From Pulveribacter suum (GTDB lineage: Bacteria; Pseudomonadota; Gammaproteobacteria; Burkholderiales; Burkholderiaceae_C): DNA of 64,000 nucleotides. The stretch spans positions 1,818,501 to 1,882,500 of the forward strand of contig NZ_CP027792.1 of NCBI RefSeq assembly GCF_003013695.1, given 5' to 3'. The notes beneath the pieces are model-generated. The model searched no databases. It was not told the origin of the DNA and saw only the letters and a list, made by a program, of their open reading frames with translations. The translations under genes and the position numbers were made by a program. Positions 11,095 through 20,734 of this stretch are shown one piece after another; the first letter of the stretch is position 1, and each line of letters starts with the position of its first letter.

Positions 11095-11751
11095 ATGACG
11101 ACGCCCCTGTCTGCTCTTTGCCGCTGTGCCCTGGCCCTGGCGCTGGGCGGCCTGCTGTCGCCCGCCAGCGCGCAGGACGATCCGGCCGCGTCGGCGCAGC
11201 GCGATGCCCAGCGCACCCGCCTGCAGCAAGAGCGCCAGTCCATCGAGGCCCAGCTGGCCCGGCAAGAAGCAGCCTGCTACCGGCGCTTCGCCGTCGAGGA
11301 CTGCCTGCGCCGTGCCCGGGCCGAGGCCCGCGAGCGGGACGCCATCCGCTGGCGCCAGGAGCTGGAGCTCAACGACGAGGAGCGGCGCGAGAAGGCCCAG
11401 CAGCGCCAGCGCTCCATCGACGAGCGCGAGCAGCTGCCGCGCCAGGCCGTCACGCCGGACGCCGGGCAGCCCGCTCGCAGCACGGCAGCCGATGCTGCAC
11501 AGCGCGCGCAGCAGGCACGCGAGCGCGCCGGCCAGCAAAGCGGCCGCCAGACCGAGCATGCGGCACAGCGCGAGCGCCGTGCGCACGAGCAGGCCGAACA
11601 GGCAGCGCGCTCGCGTGAGCGCTTCGAAGAGCGGCAGGACAAGGCGCGCCAGCGCCGCGAGCAGCACGACCGCGAGCGCACCGAGGCCGAAGCGGCGGGG
11701 CGGCCCGCGCCCCGGCCGTTGCCTGCGCCGGACGCCGGCGCCGCGCAGTAA
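11095..11751 (+). CDS. Hypothetical secreted coiled-coil protein
   Basis: I recognise no characterised family. 218 residues. Residues 1-26 form a signal peptide ending LSPASA, so the protein is probably periplasmic. The rest is almost entirely Gln, Arg, Glu and Ala with heptad-like spacing and should form a long coiled coil (about 30-200), ending in a Pro/Ala-rich tail (RPLPAPDAGAAQ). Two cysteines in ACYRRFAVEDCLRRAR (about 60-75) are placed so they could form a disulfide; this patch is the least repetitive and probably the conserved core. It starts 14 bp after zapE with GAGG upstream, suggesting co-transcription, and converges with the phosphatase gene. Confidence 0.65.
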   Translation: MTTPLSALCRCALALALGGLLSPASAQDDPAASAQRDAQRTRLQQERQSIEAQLARQEAACYRRFAVEDCLRRARAEARERDAIRWRQELELNDEERREKAQQRQRSIDEREQLPRQAVTPDAGQPARSTAADAAQRAQQARERAGQQSGRQTEHAAQRERRAHEQAEQAARSRERFEERQDKARQRREQHDRERTEAEAAGRPAPRPLPAPDAGAAQ

Positions 11752-11769
11752 GGCCGGTGGCTGACGGCG

Positions 11770-12579
11770 TCAGCCCGTAGCGGCGCCGTGCAGCACCGCC
11801 GGGCGCGGCGGGGTCTTTTCTTCCACCAGCTGCTCGATGCGGACGATGGCCAGGGACAGGTTGTCGCCCCCGCCACCTGCACGGGCGCGCGCCTTTTCGA
11901 TGAAAAACTCGGTGGCCTCGCGCGGCGTGAGTGACTGCAGCACGGCGGCAAATTCGGCGGGCGAAAAATAGTGCCAGACGCCGTCGCTGCAGGCCAGCAG
12001 CACGTCTCCGGGCTGCAGCTGCGGGATGAAGTGCGGCGTGGCGGGCGGGTCGGCCTCCGTGCCCAGGCAACCGACGAGGATGTTGGAGTGCGGATGCGTC
12101 AGCGCCTGCTCGTCGGTGATCTCGCCGCGATCCACCAGCGCCTGCACGTACGAATGGTCGCTGGTGCGGTGTACCAGCTGCCCGCCCCGGAAGTGATAGA
12201 TGCGCGAGTCGCCCGCATGCACCCAGTGGCAGTCCCCGCGCGGGTTGATGACGAAGGCGGCAATGGTGCTGTGCGGCTCCTGCTCGGCGGAGATGGCCGT
12301 CAGGCGGATGACGATGTGCGACTCCTGCACGATGTGCTTGAGCAGCGCGCCAGCGTCGTCCGTGTCGGACGAATAGCGCTCAAACAGCTGGCGCGCGGTC
12401 AGCATGACCTGGTCGGAGGCCTTGCGCCCGCCGCTGCGCCCGCCCATGCCGTCGGCCACCACGCCCAGCACGCAGCCGTTGTGACGCTGGTGCACCAGCA
12501 GGGCCACCTGGTCCTGCTGGTACTCGCGGTCACCCCTGTGGAGGCCAGTGGCGGCGGTCAGGCGAAAGGGCTTGGTCAT
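11770..12579 (-). CDS. PP2C-family serine/threonine protein phosphatase
   Basis: Metal-dependent cytoplasmic phosphatase of the Stp1/PrpC type, removing phosphate from Ser/Thr residues on proteins. 269 residues, normal for the stand-alone family. Metal-binding motifs: RGDREYQQDQ at about 16-25, VVADGMGGRSGG at about 40-51, WVHAGDSRIY, TSDHSYVQALVDRGEI, and ACSDGVWHYFS with GGGDNLSLAIVRI at the end supplying the last aspartate. No partner kinase gene is present nearby, so the regulated target is unknown. Transcribed toward and converging with the coiled-coil gene, and followed upstream by bamD 36 bp away on the same strand. Confidence 0.9.
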   Translation of the reverse strand: MTKPFRLTAATGLHRGDREYQQDQVALLVHQRHNGCVLGVVADGMGGRSGGRKASDQVMLTARQLFERYSSDTDDAGALLKHIVQESHIVIRLTAISAEQEPHSTIAAFVINPRGDCHWVHAGDSRIYHFRGGQLVHRTSDHSYVQALVDRGEITDEQALTHPHSNILVGCLGTEADPPATPHFIPQLQPGDVLLACSDGVWHYFSPAEFAAVLQSLTPREATEFFIEKARARAGGGGDNLSLAIVRIEQLVEEKTPPRPAVLHGAATG

Positions 12580-12614
12580 GGTGCTGCGCTAGGGCGAAAA
12601 AAATGGGGCCGGCT

Positions 12615-13412
12615 TCACCAGAACTTCCACCAGGGGTTGTCCTTGGCCCGAAAGCCCTTGCCCAGCAGCGTGGTCTGCGGGTAGCTGGCCAGCAGCACAC
12701 GGCGCGTGTCGTCGCGCAGCTGCTCCATGCCCAGGGCGTCGTAGGAGCGCACCAGGATGTACAGCGCCTCTTCGGTGGCCGGCACGTCCTTGTAGTCGGC
12801 GATGGCGCTTTGCGCGCGGCTGACGGCGGCCACATAGGCGCCGCGCTCGAAGTAGTAGCGCGCCACGTGCACCTCGTACTGGGCCAGCGAATTGACGATG
12901 TAGGTCATGCGCAGGCGGGCGTCTGGCGTGTAGCGCGACTCGGGAAAGCGGGTGACCAGTTCGCGGAAGGACTCGAACGAGTCCTTGGCAGCCTTCTGGT
13001 CGCGTTCGGACAGGTCCTGGCGCGAGATCCAGGAGAACATGCCCAGGTTGTCGTTGAAGTTGACCAGGCCCTTCAGGTACAGGGCGTAGTCGTAGGCCGG
13101 GCTGGCAGGGTGCAGCTTCATGAAGCGGTCCAGCGTGGCAACCGCCTGGGCCTTCTCGCCGCCCTTGTACTGAGCGTAGGCCTTTTCCAGCTGGGCCTGC
13201 TGGGCCAGCGGCGTGCCGGCAGCGCGGCCCTCGAGCTTTTCCAGCAGCGGCACGGCCTTGTCATAGGCGCCGCCGTTGAGTTCGTCGCGCGCCTCGGAAT
13301 AGATCTTGTCCGTGCTCCAGCCGGCGGTCTTGTCTTCGGTGGTGCTGGAGCACCCGCCCAGCAAGGCAGCGGTCAGCAGGGCAGGCAGCAGGAAGGGGGA
13401 AAAACGCGGCAT
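12615..13412 (-). CDS. bamD: Outer membrane assembly lipoprotein BamD
   Basis: Essential lipoprotein of the BAM complex that inserts beta-barrel proteins in the outer membrane. 265 residues from the ATG at 13412; this start gives a clean lipoprotein signal with lipobox LLGGC (Cys21), whereas the longer frame starts in GC-rich upstream DNA. Tetratricopeptide-like repeats follow: DKIYSEARDELNGGAYDKAVPLLEKLE, LEKAYAQYKGGEKAQAVATLDRF, and a characteristic ending in which PWWKFW is the C-terminus. Divergent from dnaE with about 140 bp between; in many relatives rluD is divergent from bamD instead, so the neighbour here differs. Confidence 0.93.
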   Translation of the reverse strand: MPRFSPFLLPALLTAALLGGCSSTTEDKTAGWSTDKIYSEARDELNGGAYDKAVPLLEKLEGRAAGTPLAQQAQLEKAYAQYKGGEKAQAVATLDRFMKLHPASPAYDYALYLKGLVNFNDNLGMFSWISRQDLSERDQKAAKDSFESFRELVTRFPESRYTPDARLRMTYIVNSLAQYEVHVARYYFERGAYVAAVSRAQSAIADYKDVPATEEALYILVRSYDALGMEQLRDDTRRVLLASYPQTTLLGKGFRAKDNPWWKFW

Positions 13413-13551
13413 GGCTGTGAGCGTGTGGATGGAAAGAGGAAGGAAAACCGGCGCGCCGCCCGGGCCCCGGCCCGGGGCAGCGCAACGGGCCATTGTATGT
13501 AACGGTGCCCCGCGCCGGACACGGGCATGAGGGCGTTTTTACAATGAGCAG

Positions 13552-16500
13552 ATGTTTGTTCACCTGCGCCTGCATACCGAGTTCTCCGTCGTCGATGGCA
13601 CCGTCCGCATCGGCGAGATCATCAAGGCGGCCGCCCGCGATGGCCAGCCGGCCCTGGCCATCGGCGACCTGAACAACCTGTTCGGTGCCATCAAGTTCTA
13701 CCGGCAGGGGCGTGGCAAGGGCGTCAAGCCGCTGCTGGGCGCCGAGGTCACGCTGGAGGGCGAAGCCGGCCAGCCGGCCCCGCGCCTGCTGCTGCTGGTG
13801 CAGGGCAACCAGGGTTACCTGAACCTGTGCGAGCTGCTGGCGCGGGCCTGGACGCGCAACGTGGTGCGCAACCAGCCTGTGTGCACCTGGGAGAACCTGC
13901 AGGAGCTCAGCGGGGGACTGATCGCCCTGTCCGGCGCGCAGGCGGGGCCGGTGGGCCAGGCGCTGGTCAAGGGCAACGAGGACGGCGCCGAGGCCCTGGC
14001 GCGGCAGCTGGCGGCGCTCTTTCCCCAGCGCTTTTACATGGAGCTGCAGCGCGCCGGCCGCGCCGATGACGAGGCCCACGTCAGCGCCGCCGTGCAGCTG
14101 GCGGCGCGGCTGCAGCTGCCGGTGGTGGCGACGCACCCGATCCAGTTCACGCAGCCCGATGACTATGAAGCGCACGAGGCCCGGGTGTGCATCGCGGAGG
14201 GCGAGATCCTGGCCAATCCGCGGCGTGTGCGCCGCTTCACGCGCGAGCAGCATTTCAAGACCATGGCCCAGATGCAGGCGCTGTTTGCCGACGTGCCTTC
14301 GGCGCTGGCCAACAGCATGGAGATCGCGCGCCGCTGCAACCTGACACTGGTGCTGGACAAGCCCCAGCTGCCGGACTTCCCCACGCCGGGCGGCATGCCC
14401 ATCGATGGCTACTTTCGCCAGGCCTCTTACGAGGGGCTGGAGGAACGCCTGGCGCAACTGTTCGCCGATGCAGCGCAGCGCGAGCGCGAGCGGCCACGCT
14501 ACGTGCAGCGGCTGGAGTTCGAGCTGGACACCATCCTGAAGATGGGCTTTCCCGGCTACTTCCTGATCGTGGGCGACTTCATCCAGTGGGCCAAGGCCAA
14601 CGGCTGCCCGGTGGGGCCGGGTCGGGGCTCGGGTGCCGGCTCGCTGGTGGCCTATGCACTGAAGATCACCGACCTGGACCCGCTGCAGTACAACCTGCTG
14701 TTCGAGCGCTTCCTGAACCCCGAGCGGGTCTCCATGCCCGACTTCGACATCGATTTCTGCCAGTCCAACCGCGACCGGGTCATCGAGTACGTCAAGGACA
14801 AGTACGGCAAGAACGCTGTCAGCCAGATCGCCACCTTCGGCACCATGGCCGCCAAGGCCGCCATCCGCGACGTGGGCCGCGTGATGGACATGAGCTACAC
14901 CTTCTGCGACGTCATCTCCAAGCTGGTGCCCGGCAAGCCGGGGCAGACCTACACGCTGGCCTACCCGCCCGAGCAGAAACAGGAAGGCGACAAGAACAAC
15001 TACGCCCTGGAGCTCGAGCCCCTGCTGTACGAGCGCGTGCGCAAGGAAGAAGACGTGCGCACCGTCATCGAGATGGCGCAAAAACTCGAAGGCATGACCC
15101 GCAACATCGGCATGCACGCCGGCGGCGTGCTGATCGCGCCGGGCAAGCTGACCGACTTCTGCCCGCTGTACCAGCAGCCCGGCAGCGAGTCGGCCGTGAG
15201 CCAGTACGACAAGGACGACGTGGAGGCCATCGGCCTGGTCAAGTTCGACTTTCTGGGCCTGGCGACGCTGACCATCCTGGAGATTGCGCGCGAGCTGATC
15301 AAGAAGCGGCACAAGGGCCAGGAAGACTTCGCCTTCGAGCGCGTGCCGCTGGACGACGCGCGCACCTACCGATTGTTCTCCGAAGGCAAGACCGAGGCCG
15401 TGTTCCAGTTTGAAAGCCGCGGCATGCAGGGCATGCTGAAGGAGGCCCGGCCCAGCCGGCTGGAAGACCTGATCGCCCTGAACGCCCTGTACCGCCCGGG
15501 GCCCATGGACCTGATCCCCAGCTTCGTGAACCGCAAGCACGGCAAGGAAGAGGTGCTCTATCCGCACCCGCTGGTCGAGCCGGTGCTGGCGGAGACCTAC
15601 GGCATCATGGTCTACCAGGAGCAGGTCATGCAGACCGCCCAGGTGCTGGGCGGCTACAGCCTGGGCGGCGCTGACATGCTGCGCCGGGCGATGGGCAAGA
15701 AAAAGCCCGAGGAGATGGCCCAGCACCGCGAGATCTTCCGCAAGGGCGCAGCCGAGAAGGGCATCGGCCAGGCCCAGGCCGACGAAGTCTTCGACCTGAT
15801 GGAGAAGTTCGCCGGCTATGGCTTCAACAAGTCCCATGCCGCCGCCTATTCGCTGCTGGCCTACCACACCGGCTGGCTGAAGGTGCACTACACGGCCGAG
15901 TTCTACTGCGCCAACATGACCGTGGAAATGGATGACACGGACAAGCTCAAGGTGCTGTACGAGGACGCCGTCAAGCACTTCGGCATCACCTTCGAGCCGC
16001 CGGACGTGAACCGCGGCAGCTACCGCTTCGAGCCGGTGACGGACAGGGTCATCCGCTACGGCCTGGGCGCCGTCAAGGGCACGGGCCAGGCAGCCATCGA
16101 GGCCATCGTCGCCGCGCGCGAGGGGCAGGGCGTGGGCCCGCAGGGCGGCACCTGCGGCCCGTTCGCCAGCCTGTTCGACTTTTGCGTGCGCGTGGACCGC
16201 ACCCGCATCAACAAGCGCACCGTGGAGGCGCTCATCAAGGCCGGTGCCTTCGACCGGCTGCACGGCGACCGCGCCATGCTGGCCGCGTCCATCGACCGGG
16301 CGTTCGAATTCGCCAATGCCCAGCTGGCCAACGCCAACCAGGGCGGCCTGTTCGACATGATGGGCGAGGACGCCATCGGCTCCAGCACCCAGGAGCCGGC
16401 TTTGGTGCAGGTGCCCGGGTGGGGCATCAAGGAGCGCCTGACGCAGGAGAAGACGGCCATCGGCTTTTACCTGTCAGGCCACCTGTTCGACGAGGTCGAG

Positions 16501-17091
16501 GACGAGGTCCGCCGCTTCGTGCGCACGCCGATCGCCGAGCTGGCCGACAGCCGCGAGCCGCAGGTCATGGCCGGCATCGTCAGCGACTGCCGCGTCATCA
16601 ACGGCCAGCGCGGCAAGCTGGCGCTGTTCAAGCTGGACGACAAATCGGGCGCCATCGAGGCCTCGGCCGACGAATCCGTGATTGCCGCCGCCGGCACCCT
16701 GCTGCGCGACGACGAGTTCGTGGTGCTGTCCGGGCGCCTGCAGCTGGACCACTTTAGCGGCGGCCTGCGCCTGAAGGTGCAGCAGGTCTGGAGCCTGGCG
16801 GACGCGCGAGCGCGCTTTGGCAAATACCTGCACGTGAGCAGCGCCCAGCGCCCCGACGTAGCGGCCATCGTGCGCGAGTTCCCGCCCAAGCGCGAGCACA
16901 CCGAGCATGGCGAGGATCTGCTGCACGGACTGCGCGTGCGCCTCGCGGTGCACTGCGAGGCGGAGGACGCCGCCGCGCTGGCCGAGCTGCAGTTGGGCGA
17001 GGACAGTCGCTTCTTTCCGTGCGACGCGGCCCTGGCCGCCTGGAATGCCCAGGCGGGTGGGGGCGCGAACGTGGTGTACGAGCTGGGCTGA
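13552..17091 (+). CDS. dnaE: DNA polymerase III alpha subunit
   Basis: Catalytic subunit of the replicative polymerase. 1179 residues, the standard DnaE length. N-terminal PHP domain (FVHLRLHTEFSVVDGTVRI), polymerase core with [17 protein letters not shown] and the catalytic aspartates in PDFDIDFCQ (about 397-404) plus a third in YDKDDVEAIGLVKFDFLG, helix-hairpin-helix region near 850, OB-fold near 990-1080 (VMAGIVSDCRVINGQRGKLA) and a C-terminal clamp-binding region. It stands alone on the plus strand with clpS 76 bp downstream. Two very long open frames antisense to it are coding shadows. Confidence 0.98.
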   Translation: MFVHLRLHTEFSVVDGTVRIGEIIKAAARDGQPALAIGDLNNLFGAIKFYRQGRGKGVKPLLGAEVTLEGEAGQPAPRLLLLVQGNQGYLNLCELLARAWTRNVVRNQPVCTWENLQELSGGLIALSGAQAGPVGQALVKGNEDGAEALARQLAALFPQRFYMELQRAGRADDEAHVSAAVQLAARLQLPVVATHPIQFTQPDDYEAHEARVCIAEGEILANPRRVRRFTREQHFKTMAQMQALFADVPSALANSMEIARRCNLTLVLDKPQLPDFPTPGGMPIDGYFRQASYEGLEERLAQLFADAAQRERERPRYVQRLEFELDTILKMGFPGYFLIVGDFIQWAKANGCPVGPGRGSGAGSLVAYALKITDLDPLQYNLLFERFLNPERVSMPDFDIDFCQSNRDRVIEYVKDKYGKNAVSQIATFGTMAAKAAIRDVGRVMDMSYTFCDVISKLVPGKPGQTYTLAYPPEQKQEGDKNNYALELEPLLYERVRKEEDVRTVIEMAQKLEGMTRNIGMHAGGVLIAPGKLTDFCPLYQQPGSESAVSQYDKDDVEAIGLVKFDFLGLATLTILEIARELIKKRHKGQEDFAFERVPLDDARTYRLFSEGKTEAVFQFESRGMQGMLKEARPSRLEDLIALNALYRPGPMDLIPSFVNRKHGKEEVLYPHPLVEPVLAETYGIMVYQEQVMQTAQVLGGYSLGGADMLRRAMGKKKPEEMAQHREIFRKGAAEKGIGQAQADEVFDLMEKFAGYGFNKSHAAAYSLLAYHTGWLKVHYTAEFYCANMTVEMDDTDKLKVLYEDAVKHFGITFEPPDVNRGSYRFEPVTDRVIRYGLGAVKGTGQAAIEAIVAAREGQGVGPQGGTCGPFASLFDFCVRVDRTRINKRTVEALIKAGAFDRLHGDRAMLAASIDRAFEFANAQLANANQGGLFDMMGEDAIGSSTQEPALVQVPGWGIKERLTQEKTAIGFYLSGHLFDEVEDEVRRFVRTPIAELADSREPQVMAGIVSDCRVINGQRGKLALFKLDDKSGAIEASADESVIAAAGTLLRDDEFVVLSGRLQLDHFSGGLRLKVQQVWSLADARARFGKYLHVSSAQRPDVAAIVREFPPKREHTEHGEDLLHGLRVRLAVHCEAEDAAALAELQLGEDSRFFPCDAALAAWNAQAGGGANVVYELG

Positions 17092-17167
17092 AAACGCTTG
17101 AAAAGCGCTATGGTGGCGCCAATTGTCGTGAGACCGCGCGTCAGTGCGGCTCGATAGAATGAATTTC

Positions 17168-17524
17168 ATGGCAACCCAACCCCCCCCGCAGGCACCCACG
17201 CGGCCGCTGGCCCCGTCCCGGGATGACGGCGGCGCAGCCGTGCTGGAGCGCCAGCCCCTGAAAACGCAGCCGCCCCAGATGCACCAGGTGGTCATGCTCA
17301 ATGACGACTACACCCCGATGGAGTTCGTGGTCGTGGTGCTGCAGGAATTCTTCAGCAAGGACAGGGAGGCGGCCACGCAGATCATGCTCAGGATCCATCT
17401 GGACGGCAAAGGCGTGTGCGGCGTGTTCACACGCGACGTGGCGGCCACCAAGGTCAGCCAGGTGCTGGATGCCGCCCGCGAGGCCGGCCACCCCCTGCAA
17501 TGCCTGAGTGAACCTGTTGAATAA
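17168..17524 (+). CDS. clpS: ATP-dependent Clp protease adaptor ClpS
   Basis: Adaptor that delivers N-end-rule substrates to the ClpAP protease. 118 residues from ATG 17168 (MATQPPPQ); two other in-frame ATGs at 17144 and 17159 are possible, but family members usually begin MATx, and nothing upstream looks conserved. Core motif [23 protein letters not shown] holds the substrate-pocket Asn-Asp-Asp; the His of the pocket is in [23 protein letters not shown]. The N-terminal 25 residues are Pro-rich and flexible, as in homologues. clpA starts 60 bp downstream and the two form an operon. Confidence 0.95.
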   Translation: MATQPPPQAPTRPLAPSRDDGGAAVLERQPLKTQPPQMHQVVMLNDDYTPMEFVVVVLQEFFSKDREAATQIMLRIHLDGKGVCGVFTRDVAATKVSQVLDAAREAGHPLQCLSEPVE

Positions 17525-17584
17525 AAGGCCATTGCTCCCGATCTACAGTCAATTCGCAACACGCAAGCACAAAGGAGTTCGCAC

Positions 17585-19933
17585 ATGATTGCCCAGGAAC
17601 TGGAAGTCAGCTTGCACATGGCTTTCGTCGAGGCCCGCCAGCAGCGCCACGAGTTCATCACCGTGGAGCACCTGCTGCTGGCGCTGCTGGATAACCCCAG
17701 CGCAGCCGAGGTGCTGCGCGCCTGCGCAGCCAACCTTGATGACCTGCGCGCATCGCTGAGTCATTTCATCAAGGACAACACGCCCCAGGTGGCTGGCTCC
17801 GACGAGGTGGACACCCAGCCGACGCTGGGTTTCCAGCGCGTCATCCAGCGCGCCATCATGCACGTGCAGTCCACCGGCAACGGCAAGAAGGAAGTCACCG
17901 GCGCCAACGTGCTGGTGGCCATCTACGGCGAGAAGGATTCGCACGCCGTCTATTACCTGCACCAGCAGGGCGTCACGCGCCTGGATGTGGTGAATTTCAT
18001 CGCCCACGGCATCCGCAAGGGCGAGGCGCAGGAGCCCACCAAGCCCGAGGCGCAGGCCGAGGCCGAGGAGGGTGCGCAGGGCGAGCGCAGCGAAAAGGCC
18101 TCGCCGCTGGAGCAGTACACGCAAAACCTGAACCAGGCGGCCAAGGACGGCAAGATCGACCCGCTGATCGGCCGCAACTACGAGGTCGAGCGCACCATTC
18201 AGATCCTGTGTCGCCGGCGCAAGAACAACCCGCTCCTGGTGGGCGAGGCGGGCGTGGGCAAGACGGCGATCGCCGAGGGCCTGGCCTGGCGCATCACCCA
18301 GGGCGACGTGCCGGAGATCCTGGCCGAGGCCACGGTGTACTCGCTGGACATGGGCGCACTGCTGGCAGGCACCAAGTACCGCGGCGACTTCGAGCAGCGC
18401 TTGAAGGGCGTGCTCAAGAGTCTCAAGGACAAGCCCAACGCCATCCTGTTCATCGACGAGATCCACACGCTGATCGGCGCCGGCGCCGCTTCGGGCGGCA
18501 CGCTGGACGCGAGCAACCTGCTCAAGCCCGCGCTGTCCTCGGGCCAGCTCAAGTGCATCGGCGCGACCACCTTTACCGAGTACCGCGGCATCTTCGAGAA
18601 GGACGCGGCGCTGTCGCGGCGCTTCCAGAAGGTGGACGTGGTCGAGCCCACGGTGCAGGAGACCATTGACATCCTGAAGGGCCTCAAGAGCCGCTTCGAG
18701 GAGCACCACAGCGTGAAGTACGCGGCGGCCGCGCTGCAGGCTGCGGCCGAGCTGTCCGCCAAGTACATCAACGACCGGCACCTGCCCGACAAGGCGATCG
18801 ACGTGATCGACGAGGCCGGAGCGGCCCAGCGCATCCTGGTGCCGTCCAAGCGCAAGAAGACCATTGGCAAGACCGAGATCGAGGAGATCGTCGCGAAGAT
18901 CGCCCGCATCCCGCCCGCCAACGTCAGCAACGACGACCGCAGCAAGCTGCAGACGCTGGAGCGTGACCTGAAGAGCGTGGTGTTCGGCCAGGACAAGGCG
19001 CTGGAGGTGCTGGCCGCCAGCGTGAAGATGGCGCGCTCGGGGCTGGGCAAGGGCGACAAGCCGATCGGTGCGTTCCTTTTCAGCGGCCCCACGGGCGTGG
19101 GCAAGACCGAGGCTGCCAAGCAGCTGGCCTACATCATGGGAGTGGACCTGATCCGCTTCGACATGTCGGAGTACATGGAGCGCCACGCCGTGAGCCGCCT
19201 GATCGGCGCGCCCCCGGGCTACGTGGGCTTTGACCAGGGCGGGCTGCTGACCGAGGCCGTCACGAAGAAGCCGCACTCGGTGCTGCTGCTCGACGAGATC
19301 GAGAAGGCACACCCGGACATCTTCAACGTGCTGCTGCAGGTCATGGACCATGGCACGCTGACGGACAACAACGGGCGCAAGGCCGATTTTCGCAACGTCA
19401 TCCTCATCATGACGACGAACGCGGGCGCCGAGACCATGAACAAGTCCGCGATGGGCTTCACCAACGCCCGCCAGGCCGGCGACGAGATGGTGGACATCAA
19501 GCGGCTGTTCACGCCGGAGTTTCGCAACCGCCTGGACGCGATCGTGAGCTTCAAGGCGCTCGACGAGCAGATCATCCTGCGCGTGGTGGACAAGTTCCTG
19601 CTGCAGCTGGAGCAGCAACTGGCCGAGAAGAAGGTGGAAGTGACCTTCACCGACCCGCTGCGCAAGCACCTGGCCAAGAAGGGGTTCGACCCGTTGATGG
19701 GCGCGCGGCCGATGCAGCGCCTGATCCAGGACATGATCCGCAAGGCGCTGGCCGACGAGCTGCTGTTCGGCCGCCTCACCGACGGTGGCCGGCTGGAGGT
19801 GGGCATCGAGGCGGGCATGGACGACAAGGGTGCCGAGACCGCCGAGGTCAAGCTGGACATCCAGCCCCTGCCCAAGCGCGAGCGGGGCGCCAAGTCCGAG
19901 CCGGCCGAGCCGGAAGAGGCCACGGCCGACTGA
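17585..19933 (+). CDS. clpA: ATP-dependent Clp protease ATPase subunit ClpA
   Basis: AAA+ unfoldase of ClpAP. 782 residues. N-terminal Clp_N repeats that bind ClpS ([34 protein letters not shown]), AAA-1 with Walker [14 protein letters not shown] at about 220 and Walker [20 protein letters not shown]-2 with Walker [14 protein letters not shown] at about 501 and Walker [14 protein letters not shown]. The ClpP-binding loop is of the IGF/L type region before residue 620 and could not be placed exactly. SD-like AAAGGAG sits 8 bp before the ATG. A strong terminator follows at 19954-19984. Confidence 0.97.
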   Translation: MIAQELEVSLHMAFVEARQQRHEFITVEHLLLALLDNPSAAEVLRACAANLDDLRASLSHFIKDNTPQVAGSDEVDTQPTLGFQRVIQRAIMHVQSTGNGKKEVTGANVLVAIYGEKDSHAVYYLHQQGVTRLDVVNFIAHGIRKGEAQEPTKPEAQAEAEEGAQGERSEKASPLEQYTQNLNQAAKDGKIDPLIGRNYEVERTIQILCRRRKNNPLLVGEAGVGKTAIAEGLAWRITQGDVPEILAEATVYSLDMGALLAGTKYRGDFEQRLKGVLKSLKDKPNAILFIDEIHTLIGAGAASGGTLDASNLLKPALSSGQLKCIGATTFTEYRGIFEKDAALSRRFQKVDVVEPTVQETIDILKGLKSRFEEHHSVKYAAAALQAAAELSAKYINDRHLPDKAIDVIDEAGAAQRILVPSKRKKTIGKTEIEEIVAKIARIPPANVSNDDRSKLQTLERDLKSVVFGQDKALEVLAASVKMARSGLGKGDKPIGAFLFSGPTGVGKTEAAKQLAYIMGVDLIRFDMSEYMERHAVSRLIGAPPGYVGFDQGGLLTEAVTKKPHSVLLLDEIEKAHPDIFNVLLQVMDHGTLTDNNGRKADFRNVILIMTTNAGAETMNKSAMGFTNARQAGDEMVDIKRLFTPEFRNRLDAIVSFKALDEQIILRVVDKFLLQLEQQLAEKKVEVTFTDPLRKHLAKKGFDPLMGARPMQRLIQDMIRKALADELLFGRLTDGGRLEVGIEAGMDDKGAETAEVKLDIQPLPKRERGAKSEPAEPEEATAD

Positions 19934-19953
19934 GTGCCGGCATCCGGGCCAGC

Positions 19954-19984
19954 AAAAAGCCGCAGCAATTGCTGCGGCTTTTTT
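19954..19984 (+). terminator. Factor-independent terminator after clpA
   Basis: 13-bp perfect stem, AAAAAGCCGCAGC (19954-19966) and GCTGCGGCTTTTT (19971-19983), with an AATT loop and a T-run. It is also A-rich on the other side, so it can act for the convergent gene at 20053 as well. Confidence 0.92.
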
Positions 19985-19989
19985 ATGGG

Positions 19990-20039
19990 TCAAATCGGCC
20001 TCCAGCGCTTATAGGACAAGCGCCAGTAGCTATTAAAAT
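19990..20039 (+). repeat. Dispersed palindromic repeat, family 1, copy 3
   Basis: Close to the family consensus: TCGGCCTCCAGCGCTT, spacer ATAGGA, CAAGCGCCAGTAGCTATT and A-run. Sits between the clpA terminator and the stop of the membrane protein gene. Confidence 0.75.
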
Positions 20040-20052
20040 TGGAGTGAACCGA

Positions 20053-20724
20053 TCAGGGTTGCCTTTGCACGGCATCCGCTGCCCGGGCCCGCTGCCGTCG
20101 CTGCCACAGCCACCAGGCTAGCAAGCCCAGCAAGAGCGGCACCAGCCACAGGCGCAGCGCCACCAGCCACAGGGTAATGTCTGCCTTGCGCGAGGCGCGG
20201 CTGAAGACATCCACCAACCCCAGCAGCGCGAAGCCGCTGGCAAGGACAAAGCCCTGCAGGGTCAGCAGCAGCGCCCACCCGCCTCCGGGTTGCGGCCTGG
20301 GCGCTCGCTGCGCCGCTCGTTCTCGACTGGAGCGCCATGCTGTGACCAGCAGCGCTCCCAGCAGCAGCGCGGGCAGGGCATTGAGGGCGATCAACCTCCA
20401 CGGGCCGCCGCAGCCATTGCCCAGCACGAAATTCCCGACGGCCAGTGGAACGGCTGCCACGCAGAGCGCCAATACCAGCACCAGCGCCCGGCCCACGCGG
20501 CGTCGGGGTGAGCCATCGGTCCACCAGCCCAGCAGCACCGGCGCGGCTGCCATGGCCAGCAAGCTGGCGCCGGTCACGGCCAGAAAGGCGGCGTTGGCGC
20601 CCTCCGTCCAGCCGGCTGTGCAGCTGCGCGGGCCTGCCAGCACCTGGATCGGCGCGGCAGCGCAGGCGCCGGCAATCCACCAGCCCGCTCGGCCCGGCGC
20701 GTCCGCTCGGTGCGGGGGCTTCAT
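20053..20724 (-). CDS. Hypothetical integral membrane protein
   Basis: No recognised family. 223 residues from ATG 20724 (MKPPHRADAPG), which lies 10 bp after the mltB stop. About five hydrophobic segments: WWIAGACAAAPIQVL, FLAVTGASLLAMAAAPVLLGWW, ALVLVLALCVAAVPLAVGNFV, LIALNALPALLLGALLVTAW, a segment with LLLTLQGFVLASGFALLGLV, and a C-terminal LWLVPLLLGLLAWWLW followed by a basic Arg/Gln tail, which is probably cytoplasmic. A Cys pair (SCTAGW and GNGCGG) lies in putative loops. It looks like the second gene of an mltB transcript, so a role at the cell envelope is a guess. Confidence 0.6.
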   Translation of the reverse strand: MKPPHRADAPGRAGWWIAGACAAAPIQVLAGPRSCTAGWTEGANAAFLAVTGASLLAMAAAPVLLGWWTDGSPRRRVGRALVLVLALCVAAVPLAVGNFVLGNGCGGPWRLIALNALPALLLGALLVTAWRSSRERAAQRAPRPQPGGGWALLLTLQGFVLASGFALLGLVDVFSRASRKADITLWLVALRLWLVPLLLGLLAWWLWQRRQRARAADAVQRQP

Positions 20725-20734
20725 GGCGCCAGAC

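Noticed and set aside
13261..16263. 1000-codon open frame antisense to dnaE and bamD
   Set aside because: Low-complexity His/Gln/Val/Leu composition typical of the reverse frame of a GC-rich gene; dnaE on the plus strand is unmistakable.
17092..17130. Possible tenth family-1 repeat after dnaE
   Set aside because: Only a short ACGCTTG/AAGCGCTATG match; the rest of the pattern is missing.
17549..19993. 814-codon open frame antisense to clpA
   Set aside because: Same kind of coding shadow; no motif, and clpA is clear.
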